A stretch of 64,000 bases of DNA from Saccoglossus kowalevskii. Taxonomy: Eukaryota; Hemichordata; Enteropneusta; Harrimaniidae. The notes under the pieces are model-generated. The model was given only the letters and a program-made list of their open reading frames with translations. It had not been told where the DNA came from and searched no databases. The stretch is from contig NW_003158724.1 of the NCBI RefSeq assembly GCF_000003605.2, positions 1,284,824 through 1,348,823 of the forward strand, written 5' to 3'. The position numbers and the translations under genes were made by a program. Of this stretch, positions 47,186 through 60,202 are shown piece after piece; the first letter of the stretch is position 1; each line of letters opens with the position of its first letter.

Positions 47186-50100
47186 TTTTATAACTCTTAC
47201 ATCAATATTTTAATGAACGTTTAGATTTTATTAACGAATTGAGTAACATGACTATATGATTTTCCACTCACAGCGGCGTGCGCTTGGGTGTGTCTAAACC
47301 AACTGGTAACGTATGCCTGACATCACCGGAAGTATTTGAACATCTTTAAAAAACTGTATCATTTTGAAGGCCAAACTTGTAAGAGCATCAAACAAATCAA
47401 TGTTTATTTTAATATGATTATTGAAATCTGCGACAGGATGACTTGAATCACGTGATGCGAAATCTGCTAGCGAACATATACAAGAAATATTAATACGTTA
47501 ATCAAATTTCGCAGATACTCTTCAGTCGAACAATTCATTGCCATGGTAACTGAATTACGTTCTCAATCTTCGGCTTCCGCATTTGGAAATTTCCCTTGTT
47601 CACAATGGTCGACTACGGTAATACACTAAGGCTCGGCAAATAATTCGTGTTTCACGAACGGAAAGCAATTCGGCTTACAGAATGGTAAATATTATGATGG
47701 GCCAATATACACGTATTATACCCACACATATTCTCTACATGGTGTATCATGCGTGCAAAGAGCAATGCTAAACAAATGTTTACATAGTGCTAATTCGAAC
47801 TTTATAAAATGAGATTGACTTACTCGACGTTCTCCTTGGCGTCATGATTGTCAGTACACAAACTACTCGAGCGAATACTTATTTTAATAATAATATTCTC
47901 GTCACGAAGGAATCAATTTCTTATAATATGCCAATTGCTGAACCATAACAAATAGACATATGTAAAATACATAATTAATTTCGATATATTTAACCACTGT
48001 TAAATTAGTTATTCATGAATATTGATTAAATCAGTGTCAACAGTGTGCGTAACTCATATACGACGCGACAAAATACTAACACGTATTGGTGGCGGTACAT
48101 GCATTCCGAACAAATTGTATTACGCAGTTCTGAAAATAAACTATTTGGTTGTAAACTGAACAGTCACTACACATAATTAGATACAACGCGTACATGCGTG
48201 CCGTGAGTGACGTTACCAATACGTAACAGCGTAAACAATTCATAATTTAGAGCGTACAGTCGTCGAACCGCGTCTTGTTCGATATCGGTTCCACGTCGCG
48301 TATACCACGCATGTAAAATACATTATTTCGACGAAATTAGACGACTGTGGCACTTCGAAATGTTATTTTTATGAAAGAACGCGACATATGTAGTATTGTG
48401 TCCCTCACAGTTTATACCTCTCCTGTCTAAATACATAACGGCTATTTTGTTTGCGTTAACAATCCGAACATCACTTGAGTCATGTGGTTCATGGTTCAAG
48501 CTGCTATACACACGTTAAAGCATCTCAACAAAACATAACAGACATTACAAATTTTACTTTCACCTTCACATTCGGCGACTCTACTACATGATACGTGCTC
48601 AATTCGGTGTCCGTTCTTTGACATTATCACGCCAAAAGACCATATGAATGCATTTTGAAATAAATATTTCACGACAATGCCTCAAAATTAAAAGTGAATA
48701 AGCCCTTATTCCACGATCAATATGTTAAATTTACTGTCTTTGTTGCAATCGCGCCGGCAAACAACAGTCCCACCTGGTATCGATTCTAGACCACTTCACT
48801 TTCAGCTTGGTAAATTTTCAACACAACCTTGCAATAATATTTCTTTTATACACATGCATTAGTGAGATTTGCTGGTAGCTGTATTGGCGCCAGGCAAATA
48901 AACCATGTTCCGTCAAGCACATATCACAAGAAGCATGAATCTTATTAAAGATCTGTAGTAATCAAATTCAGTGTACCTACGAATGTGAGTTACGCAACAC
49001 GTACCGTACTACCCACTTAAGGGAAAAGACGAACCAAAATACCGATGATTACAACTAGTATCGGTTTGAAACTTACCTCTCGCTAGATGGATGGCAAGTG
49101 GTGGCGGACTTTTAAATGATACTTATATACACGTCGGCGTCTGAGCGAATTGCAAACAGGTAATTCTCCTACTGTAGCGTCAGCTTATCAGAACTGTTAC
49201 GAGGCAGGATGCGCTCTAATGTGCTGTAATGTACACGGCATGGCGATAAAGGAAGAATAAACACCGGGGAACGAGATAATAAACTACAAGGGTCTTTGTT
49301 CTAACTAGAGCAAGTTATTATTCAATGTATTATTAATTGCGGGAGTTATATGGAAGATAATCATGTTGTCGTGTTACAGTGATGCGAGGCTCAACCTTTG
49401 TCATCATTGCTGGAATCACGGCCTCGTATCTAGCTTGGAGCGGATCGCCCCAGTTAACACATGAGTTTGGAAAACAACTAACAGACGAGAGCCAATCAGA
49501 AACACACATCTGATGTTTCGGAATAAACACATCGTTATAATTAAATTTATATTTTCGGATTTACATAATCGTGGCGAATTACAATTAGCAATGGTATGTA
49601 ATCACATTGACAATATTTAATCAAATTCAGAAATTATATAATATTTGGAATAAGGAAGTGCTTGATGACGTCAGTCGCGTCTGTAATATATTTCGTTTGG
49701 CACTTTTGATCAATGTGGTCAAAGTGTTTTTGGATTAGCATTCGAATGAACTCAACTGCGACTGTATGAAACAGGCAATCTGTCGATTAGTCGCAGGAAG
49801 TCACATCACAAACACTAATAAAAATGGTCCCACTTAATACTAGGCTTCAAGCTGTTTCTTTTATGTAGAAATTCGGATTGATTTCTGTGTGACGGTTTTA
49901 GTTAGATACTCGACAGTTTTAAGCACATCGGAGAGTGTATAATTGAAGCCGTCGCTTTATGCCATAATGATCGATAATAAAACGCATCGGATCAATACGG
50001 TTTGCAAGGCACAGCTACTTACCAATGTGCTCGAATTATTTCCAGCTACTTCAGTTCACACATTAAAGTAGCTGCCATTGCGAAATTATATCATACGTTA

Positions 50101-51978
50101 CTCAACCGATGCATGTTTCTGCTTCATTCAAATATGTTCATTGACACCATTATTTTGAATACATTTGTGACCAAGAATACTATTGAAATCCCATCACCAA
50201 AGCGCGCAGTGTGTTACTACAACAACGTTATCCAGAAAGACATAAATAACAATCATACAATTACAATTCCTAAAAAGATAGAAAGTTTACACATAATTTT
50301 ATGCCTGGAGAACAATATTTATGAAAACAGAATCGTAAAACACTCCCTAATAGCTAAAGAATAAGCCTTGACCAGTATTTAATAAAACGTATTTCAGACT
50401 GAAGCCGTAAAATGTACGTCGTTGTTTAAGCGAGCCTGACATTACATTATGGTCCACCTTATTACACACAGTTACGTGTAACGTTAGTTTCCTTGTCTGT
50501 GCACCTGACGAATCACACGGCCACATCTCTGTCAGTAACACCCACGCAAATTTAGACGCAAGAAATCGGACAAAAGAAACGATAAAATATCGGGTTGCTT
50601 CGAAGAACAGCACGAAGGAGCAATATCGGTATTGTTGTTGTCGATACGTATAATCATGGTTGTTGTGTCAAGCAACATGCATTGAACGGGCAATGTATTT
50701 TGGAAGGATACATGGCCTTTCCGTTCGATCGCTTGTTTTCCCCTCATTATTATTAATGCAGAAAATCAATAAAGCACATAAGTCATTTGTTGGACATGCA
50801 CGTCAATCAAACGACTATTGTATATAACAAGTCACTGCGATAGATTTTATGATTACTAAGAATATCACTAATCAATATCATCCTCGTTAAAATCATACAC
50901 ACTGTTCCAGCAGAAATAAGTGCTCGCGGGAAATCTAACGAACTATTGAAAGTTGTTAATCATCATACTTTTCGAATTGACTATGTATTTTGACGATGGT
51001 TTTGCTAAACACGCATCCGAAATTAAACCTAGGCTATAATCACATTCCCACCATGGCACAAGATGCCACGGGCAATACGTTGACAATTATCTACTTGATC
51101 GACGCAATCATTGAAGGAAATTTGAATCTATCGCTTTAACCGTTATTTTGTAACATACCATTGTCGCTGATATATTATCAGATGCTAATATTGCAGCGTT
51201 AGGTTCCGATTCATTACCGCGTGCTGGAAACTAATATGCCACAATGGTTATTAGAAAGAACGTACTCACACGCAAGTAATCGTCTACATAGAGCGCCACA
51301 GTCCCCATGCCATATCGTGTTCGATAATGGGGCCCATGCTACATACGATGTGTCTAATTAAACTATATTGTGTATTTACATAAAATTCAAACCCGTGCTG
51401 TGTGATCGCTGCGGTTCTTTTACACATAGGTAAGTTTTACGATATTGCGGTTTTATGCCGAGCTCAGTGTATCGAACAATTCAAAGGTGACGGAAAATGT
51501 ACATGGGTGGTGCATCATTACATTATATTCTATAATAATAATAATAGAGTACGCTGATGTTCAGAAACTTAGGTCGGTTTTAGCTGGTTAGCACAGGCGA
51601 TGATCGTTAACGATATTTAATTATGAAGTTGGTTAATTAGTGTCAAAATTAAACACACAAAGTATGCATATAGAAGAGGAAATTATTACAACTACCAGTG
51701 CCTTATACCACGTGATAATAATAATGCTAATATCAATATTTGACAAATCGGATATTCACGGGAATGCGTTCAATTTTGATAAGCTTTTCCAACAACTGGT
51801 TTAGTTTGATTCCCAAATGACGTGCACGTGTACTATATAATAATATGACAACCCTATTTTGTAGTACGCATGTAGTATGCCAGCATAAGCATGCACAATA
51901 TAATTCAAAAAACACATCAGGACAGAATACGACACCGAAGTATCCAATGTGCAAGCATTTATAAATATGTTGAGTTAC
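47186..51978. other. Non-genic stretch
   Basis: No gene is recognised. It contains an X-box-like site at 47539-47550, a plus-strand ATG-less open frame at 50002-50364 (120 codons, no domain seen), and a short ATA trinucleotide run near 51535-51548. Confidence 0.5.
47539..47550. promoter_or_regulatory. X-box-like (RFX) motif
   Basis: tgccatggtaac carries the GGTAAC half-site and is the best X-box match in the window, since the left flank (attgcc) is also close to GTTGCC. It is related to the sites at 11.2 and 40.9 kb. Confidence 0.3.
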
Positions 51979-52203
51979 AAAATATTATTATACATATGTC
52001 ACCGTAACGCCATAAGTTACAACGTGCCGTGATTTTGTGGTATTTTGCGGGATATTTTCATCCTACCATATTAGAGAATGCGAGTTCCAAATATTATTAT
52101 ACATATGTCACCGTAACGCCATAAGTTACAGCGTGTCGTAATTTTGCGGTATTTTGCGGGATATTTTCATCCTACCATATTAGGAAATGCGAGTTCCAAA
52201 TAT
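51979..52203. repeat. 109-bp tandem duplication, 2 copies
   Basis: Copy 1 begins near 51979 and copy 2 near 52088, exactly 109 bases apart, running through to gcgagttccaaatat at the end of copy 2. They differ at about six positions, all transitions, with no indel. Each copy has gtaac-gccataa-gttac, a 5-bp inverted repeat, and a repeated attttgNgg motif. The low divergence marks a fairly recent duplication. No open frame is shared. Confidence 0.92.
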
Positions 52204-55200
52204 GGAATGATTACTCGCGTCCTCTGATAATAAACACAAACATGGCTGCCACCAGAGATTTGACCGATGTCACCACGAAGTGATTCGAGTAAATATAGTA
52301 CGAAACTTGATCTTTACCGCATTATTCGTATACTATACACGCATACATATAACACTCTAGACTACGTGTTGCATAGAAAAACAGCAACGGCATTGCGTGA
52401 AAATCGTCTGATTTAATGTGTTACTCATATCTGTCCCGAAATCCACTTCATTACCATATCTTTGCACACACTTGCAGCAGCGCGTATTTATTTTATGTTA
52501 TTTGTTTTAAATGTTTCAATTTTCCCTCAAGTTCGAGCCGTGTCACAGGCCTGCCTACGGGGTTTCGGAGTGTTTTTGCGATGTTATGTGACTTCTTTTA
52601 ATTTAATTGTATCCGTAAACCAAACGCGCCATAAAACATATATACGCAAAAATTATCAATAACAAACGGGCGGCTAAACAGCTACATCGCCGACTTGAGT
52701 AGTAAAATATATTCCGACAGAAAATCACGTGACAAGCTGAGGTCAACAGTTTTTGCATTAATTGGACAGTAAAAATAGCACTTTTTTAGCTTAGCACAAC
52801 AACACTATTAAACAACGACTAATCGATGGCAAGTGTGGTTAACCAGGCATCAAATATGTGTCCACGTTAATAATTACGCATACAAAGCACATCAACGTGA
52901 CAAGACGTGTCAAAAGAACGCTTACGTGCATTTATACGGAAGTTTGAATGACGCACGTTTTGAAACAACTTGAATTGCCTTTAAGGCCATAAACAAGTAG
53001 GGATATATTCCCTGTAATTTGAGTTTGAGTCACCCATTTGATGCATATCGGCAGCAAATTGAAGTTTGGGATTGATTGCAATATCGAAAGAGGAAATAGG
53101 TTTTCAGACGTCCTATACCAATTTACTCTCTCCTCTCAAAATAAGATGTAACTGACACCGCACACCATGCCATCGTAATTGCTAGCTGACACGTGAACAA
53201 ACTCTCAAGGACACTTAAAGTTGAAGTACTAGACAATAGGTAAATTTAGGAATGTTCTACATAACATTCCGTTCATGCTAGGTTTTAGTTACCAAGTCTG
53301 ACTGTACCGAACAAATGTACATATCAATGCTTACTAGGCGAGTGTCTGTGTCATGAAACTCGGTTACTTACGGGGGGTGGCACGAAAATAATGCGAATAT
53401 TGATGCATATCGCATCACTGTCAAATTAATACATTCATAACTGAAAATGTCACATACAACGTGATAGGAAAATCAATACAATATATACAATTGTGAAATT
53501 GAATTTTGTTCGGAACCGGACTAACTGTAATCCTAATTGGAATTCATAATTAAATTTATAATCTGTTTCTGCAAAACCTTCGATTAATGCGGGCGAATAG
53601 TGCTGTGAAAATAACCGCTGGTTTGGGGGAATACAATTATTTAAAAAAAATGAGATGTTTCATCGAACACCCGGTCGATTCTGAATATAATGCGACGTGG
53701 ATAGTACTTTCACTTGTACGTGTGAGTGGTAAATCGTTTTGCGTGTTTAATTTATTTAAAAAATAACAGCTCATATAAAAAACAATATTGTGTTTTATAT
53801 TAAAACGGCATATAGTTTATTGAAAACAAATCTGTTACCATGACTACGCTTTACATGTTTTGTATTATAACAAGATATTAACAATCACCAGAACAACCAA
53901 TACACTGATCCCAGGCCTCGTGTATTTCTTTTTCGCTGGTATAGTATTGAATTCAATGGTGAATTCCTCGACTGTTTAGGATCGCGACCCCTTTTTCTAG
54001 CTCTATTTTGTTCAACGATAACAACTTTATTTGAGAAAGAATTACAGAAAACAGAGGCAAATGTAAAGGAGTGATTTCCGATGCATAGAAACTCCATTTA
54101 GAAAGCAAAAATAAACTACTTTGATTATATGCCTAGGTAGATCACCAATGACGTGTCCGTGCTAGAGAAACAGTCGTTCCTTGCAATATGGAATGTTTTC
54201 TTGATGGATTTCATTGTTTATAATTCGCGGAATTGACTTCATGTGTACCTGTTATTAGAATAAAGAGCCGAGTGCACTCAAAACGCATTAACTTCATATG
54301 CTAGTTTGACAACGCACTGTTTAACTATCTGGAAACATTCATAAGGAAAAGGAGTCCAGCACAGTTTTGCGTATGATGAGATAGGGTGTATGGGCAGTAA
54401 TGGCTTGAAATAAAAACAGCCGTATGATGTCGATTTCAACTCTGAATCATCGGAGCATGTAAAACCACTGGTGAGAATTCATGACATTTCTTACGTTAGT
54501 CGGTTAATTCACTTGGTCATGAAAATGCTAATATTAATCATTATCGGTTGTTTTTGTGCCTCCCAGTTTACTGCGCTGAATACTTCATTAAACTTTAATT
54601 TGCCCACCCAACCGATTATCCAGTACTTGGTAAGCAGTTTGTTACAGGTATCTGCCATATCGCCAATACATTCGGTCTCGTCTATACGTCCGCTGATTCA
54701 TTTTGCTGCGTCGAAGAGCACTATAGCTCAGAGAATGTGACTGACAGATACGACTATATTGGCCGTCAAATGGTAAAATAAATCGACACCATGCGATATA
54801 AAATCGAGATACAGACGCGGATTAAAGTCGGATTATTCTTCATGATCATTGATAACAAAGTCGAATTTGAGGTCAAGCATTCAACATTTATTTTCACTCT
54901 ACAATTCCACTTTCATAATTGTGCTACATACGTGTGTTAAATAAGGCAGTACATACGTTTTTACGATTAAATACCAGAATTCGAGTTTAGTATCACGGCC
55001 AAATAAACATGAAATACAGCATTATGGGACTGGAAGAAAAACTCAAAAGGACAGAGCTCTTTTTGCAATAGTTCTAGCACCTAGAACCTGCGACATTATT
55101 ATTACGACAACTTTGAGGTGCGCAATATGTTTTAATTGGTAACACGCTACTGCAATCAAATTCAATTCAGAGAAGTCGCACTCAAAGAATTGAACGCAGG

Positions 55201-55404
55201 CTAAACCTCTCACGAATAGTATTGGTTACAATACAGTTTTGAGTGACATACTCATGAATATTTAGTGACATATATCGCAAAGAAGTAAATACCCGATAGC
55301 TTCCTTCCTTCCATCTTATTCTACCCTACAGCCCCGGAAACAATTACCTCTCACATAGATTGTAAGAGATGCAAGAGGGTTATGAGACGTATTTCGTTCG
55401 GGAA
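52204..55404. other. Non-genic stretch with one weak secreted-peptide-like frame
   Basis: No gene can be supported. A YY1-like aacatggctgcc lies near 52240. A plus-strand frame starting at ATG 54519 begins with a signal-peptide-like segment and meets a splice-donor-like sequence near 54630; see the findings. The rest is AT-rich DNA without visible structure. Confidence 0.5.
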
Positions 55405-55912
55405 TTGGCTATGAAGGCGATAGTTATTCGTTTATTTTAAAAGATTGTTTTATCTAATCTTTTTTTTTTTTGGCCGAAGACTTCACAGAAGTTAAATTGT
55501 ACAAGCAATACGTTGTTTGTATTGGCTCTGCGACCGCAGCCAAAAGCTATCATTAATGAATGAGGCAAATAATTCTGCTAGGGAAAGCAATCTGAAAAGT
55601 TATTTTTGAATAAAAAAGCAAATCGAAGTGAAAATGTCTGTTTAGAAATTGGATCGGACCATTGGCTATGAAGGCGATAGTTATTCGCTTTTTTTAAAAG
55701 ATTGTTTTACTTAATCTTTTTTTTTTGCCGAAGACTTCTCAGAAGTTAAATTGTACAAGCAATACGTTGTTTGTATTGACTCTGCGAGCGCAGCCAAAAG
55801 CTATCAATAATGAAGGCAAATAATTCTGCTTGGGAAAGCAATCTGAAAAGTTATTTGTGAATAAAAAAGCAAATCGAAGTGAAAATGTCTGTTTAGAAAT
55901 TGGATCGGACCA
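55405..55912. repeat. 257-bp tandem duplication dense in small hairpins
   Basis: Copy 1 runs 55405-55661 and copy 2 runs 55662-55912, about 95% identical with small indels including the length of a poly-T run (12 versus 10). Each copy carries several inverted repeats in order: aaaagatt/aatctttt around 9 bases (55439-55463 in copy 1), an acttc...gaagt stem that is a perfect 6-bp pair in copy 2, the palindrome ttgtacaa, caatac-gttgttt-gtattg (55506-55524) and a ctgcg/cgcag stem in copy 1. No long frame is open and no terminal repeat defines a known transposon. Confidence 0.92.
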
Positions 55913-58900
55913 TTTAATAAATTTATGGATACGATTAAATGAAGATTACCTTCCAATGTTTCTTTTCAATTACATCGTACAATATGATGCGAAATGTACT
56001 TAATTTAGATTAAATTAGATTTCTCAAACACAAACATCAGCTGATTGGCCAATGTGTGTCACATGGTTTCGTTGACTACTCACTTTTTTTCGTGCCTGTA
56101 TGCCCGGATATAAGCATGAGCTGTTGTGGTGTTGTCAGTTGGGGTAACTTTAACGAACCAATTTAGTTTGACTGACTAAATCAGTAATGTCGTGACAGAC
56201 GTCATGTTGCTCAGATTTGAAGGGACTAATATTGGCAGGTCGAACCCAAAGCATAAGTAGAAGTGGCGCCATGTCGGCTGAGTTGAAACGAATATCTGTT
56301 TGCAGTTTAGTTACTCCACTGCAATATGTGGGCATTATATAAATTCTATTTTCCACTCACAACTTTTTAAGTCAGACACATTTATCTCATAAACCCCTGT
56401 AATTCACTATTATTCATGTATTTTTTTTTTTTTATTTTTAAACTTTCAAACTTTGAGACCCATACACATATTATAGCTGTGTGAGACAAACTAACTTGAG
56501 TATGATATTTAACTACTAGACAGGACGTAATGAAGTGATATAAATTATTGCTGTTTTGCAGTGAATGAATCAACTTATTAGGTGATATAATATAATTTAT
56601 TCAGTTCTAAAGGGTACAGGCCAAAATGTACAAGACATGTAGTCTGTGCAAATCAGATCCCCAGAGTAATAAATGAAGGCATTACAAGGGAAACACAGAG
56701 CATTATGAAATATATAACTTGGGCATAATAAACCTTCACCTATACAAATAAAATGCCAACTCTATAATCCTTATTATACTGAAGATTTCTCAGTAAAGCA
56801 TGTCAAGAAATGGCAGGAGGTATAATATTGACATGCTAATGTACAACAATATACAAGTTTTTTTACCCAGCTGTAGGCAAGGGCCTAAAGTAACTGACTA
56901 TTAAGATTAATAATATAATCAATTACGCATGCGCATTAAATATTCTTACATACATATATAGCTATTATTAGGCAACGCGTACGCATCTATGCAAGCTTGA
57001 TCAATCCGCTAATAAACAAAACAGCAATACCAACCAATGTTTTACACAAGCGTGATACCCCATTAGAAATATGTATTGTAGCATTGGACAATATGAAAAC
57101 GTTAATACCATGAGTAAGTCGAGGATATCTCATTAGTTGCCTTACAATATAAATTTTATATGAAGCGAGAAACAAATGATAATTACTGGACGAGTTTAAT
57201 CAAACTGACATTGCAGGATAACGTATTTGATATAATTTTTAGCACATGTATCCCTGGGCCGTTTAGCAACTATTAAAGGCTTGACAATCTACACATTAAT
57301 CATACATTGGTGAGTACATGTTCAAGATTTCGTAGCGTCCTGGCTTATTTGCATAAACAAACATTGAATACATGAAAAACGAATACCGTTATGTTTACCC
57401 TATTCCGATATAGAAGTATTTTAGAACCATTATTATTATTATTATGATTACTGTTTTAGGGATACATTGGAAAAATAATTCCTAATTTTGAAGTCACATC
57501 AAACTGCAAACGTTTCATTTACTATCAGTGAAAAATCGCCATAAGAAACAAATTCTGTTCGTGAAGAAGTTTATGATGGAATAATTTGAAATAACACAAT
57601 CGTTTTGGCAGACATCTAAAACTATCAAATATATTCGAGAGAATATAATTCCAGAAAAAATTGCATTGTATATACCACCAACATCTTGAGACACTGACCT
57701 GTGGTTCAAGGGGTTTGAACAAAATGTGACATTGTCGTTCAGAGTACACACAAACTGGGCTGTGAAACATTACCCGCTAAAATAACATTACAGTGCTCGG
57801 TAGATGCAAGTTCAAATAAAACGGTAATAACTCAAACAAATTATCTCCCGGCTAGTGCAATACGAGTACATATTTATAAGTGCTCCGTGTATTTTATCCC
57901 AATAAAACGGGTCTACTGGTGTCTGTGATTGATATACAAATTACACATTCCGTGACCTTTACTGAAACCAGTGATGTTTCACCTCAAGGCGTTGTTTAGG
58001 TACCACTGACTATACGTGCGATCCATGCAGATACAGGGTACGGTTGCACGGGTTACTTTAATGGAAACGTGTCGTTATGTAAGTTGCAATACATGAAAGT
58101 GACATAACAAGTTAAGTATTCGAATAAATGCCGTCAGCGGATAATATTAAACTATGTTTATGTAATAATACAGATGTCCGTAACAGCCACCAAGTTGTCT
58201 GCGCTATAAACTCGGAATGCTTTCGTGAAAAGCCAACAGAACAAGGGATTAAGCAGAATACAATTAGAAGAAATGAAAACGTCTGCAAGCGAAGTTTTAA
58301 TAAGTATCGGATATATACGTTGATTATGGATCGACGGTGGCGGACATGTCCCTGGCTATCTGACATCCCACGATTATCAGCATGGCAATTGCTTATATGT
58401 GACGCATGTTACGCAGTTATTATTAATTTATCGTGGTTTAATTCGGTTACAGGCAATATAAAGAACAGCGCCTTAGATTCATATCTTTCGAATCTGATGG
58501 ATTTCATTTGAAAATAATATATTTAACATTGGTTAGAATGACATGTTTTTTTTTTCAAAAAAAAAAAACGTGAGCAAAATCACCAAACGCCATACTATAA
58601 TATTCAACATTACCAATTTCCAAAAAAACGGGAGGCATTAGCCTGACAGCAACTTAAACTGTGTAGTACACCATTTCCGTCTATAGTGTTATTCCGTTCT
58701 GCCGCAGATTTAGTTGCAAATTGACACTAAAACCTGCAATTGGTTCAAAGCGTTTACGAATAGTTTTCATATTATGTTGGTCAATGGCAGCCGAGGCAGA
58801 GTAACTGCGGTAGGGCGACTATCTTGATTATTCTATAAGATTTCAAATCATGATCATTACATCTCCGAACAAGGATTGACAAAATTGTGCATTGCATAAC

Positions 58901-60128
58901 GTGGTCAAATAACACGTGAATGGCAAGTCTCTTCTTTGAACTGTACGAATTAATTTCAATAATGCACGCCATCAGAAAACAGATAGATTTGACTGACACT
59001 TATCCATGCGATGGACACCAATGGCCCGAAATGGGATTAACAAAAAAAGATTGCTACCCCCGCCTCATCATCACCGTATATATGCTGGTCACTTGCACGA
59101 TGTGCTTAATTACTTAAGCATGGGACCCTTCTATCTGCAGACATTAGCTCCGATCTCCACTTAGACAGCATTAGTATTTTGTGAACTAAAATATTTTCCG
59201 CATTTTTTTGCTTTGTTTTGCCATTACAATTGAATATACACATTAAATCGTATCATTCTTTGTATTTGAATTGTACCTACTTTCAATTTCCGACTCTATA
59301 TTACTCATTTATAGATTCTACATATATTTCCACTTTACATTTTAGACCCTGAAGACCCCCTCAAACCATCGTTAATAAAGAAATATTTACCTAGACAGAA
59401 AGACTTATTAAGTGCAATAACAAATGTTTGAATATCTGACTTGATATCAGAATAGGCTATTTGCTGTAGAGATGATTGCAGAGATGATTGCCAATATATT
59501 GGACATGCAAATTAGGTTAAATTATATGCAAGAATTTGTATTGAAACCAACCAATCAAAAACGAGTGTCTTGAGATTTACACGCCATGACGCATGACTTC
59601 TCCGTGACGCTTCGGAATCAAGTAAAACTGTAGATTGTTTCATTCTAAATTGATTGTACTAAATAAATGTTACTTAGTTTAGTCCATGCAAGTTTAATCA
59701 AAACAGGACATATTTTAGGAGCTTAAAGCTATCACAAATAAAGCGGTCACTTAATTTAATATATTTCAACTTGCTGGATTCAACTAAATTCAACTTTAGT
59801 ACACTCCCTTTGGAGTACTCAGATTCCGCGTGGGATTGTGACAACTGTATTAGGCATCTATAACGAAATCATACAACTATTAAACACAACATAAATAACG
59901 ATTGTTAGTATTATATTGGATGCCGAAAATAATGGATTCAATCACTGATAGAAATAAGAATAAACGATAGAAGCGGAATTACACTGGCAGTTAATTCATG
60001 ACTGAACAATACAATGTAGTCATTTGTTCGCATCAGTGTTGTCCTGGGCTACAACAAAAATACCTTTCATGATACTCGCCACGGGGGAGTGGATACAGAA
60101 TATAGATATACAGTGTTGCCGTTGAAAT
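55913..60128. other. Non-genic stretch
   Basis: No gene is recognised. The plus-strand frame 58128-58511 (ATG start, 127 codons) is the longest ATG-initiated non-repetitive frame I noted, but it shows no domain and is near the chance maximum for this composition. Other content: an NRF1-like cgcatgcgcat at 56926-56936, an ATT run near 57430-57447, a T10-C-A12 low-complexity hairpin at 58546-58568 and a 12-bp direct repeat agagatgattgc twice at 59468-59491. Confidence 0.5.
56925..56936. promoter_or_regulatory. NRF1-like motif
   Basis: acgcatgcgcat matches nearly all of the NRF1 core, sharing cgcatgcgcat with the sites at 3.2 kb and 42.4 kb. Its flanks are very AT-rich, so promoter meaning is less likely than for the other two. 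Confidence 0.2.
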
Positions 60129-60202
60129 AAAGTGATGAAGATACGGATAAAGTGATGAAGATACGGATAAAGTGATGAAGATACGGATAAAGTGATGAAG
60201 AC
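60129..60202. repeat. 20-bp tandem array, about 3.7 perfect copies
   Basis: The unit aaagtgatgaagatacggat repeats without a mismatch and ends partway through the fourth copy. Perfect identity means recent expansion, so copy number may vary between individuals. The minus-strand frames across it show a matching peptide repeat that is a by-product. Confidence 0.96.

Noticed and set aside
58128-58511. Plus-strand ATG frame of 127 codons
   Set aside because: No domain, signal or splice context was seen, and about one frame this long is expected by chance at this composition.
58546-58568. T10-C-A12 hairpin
   Set aside because: Low-complexity homopolymers pair trivially; no further structure.
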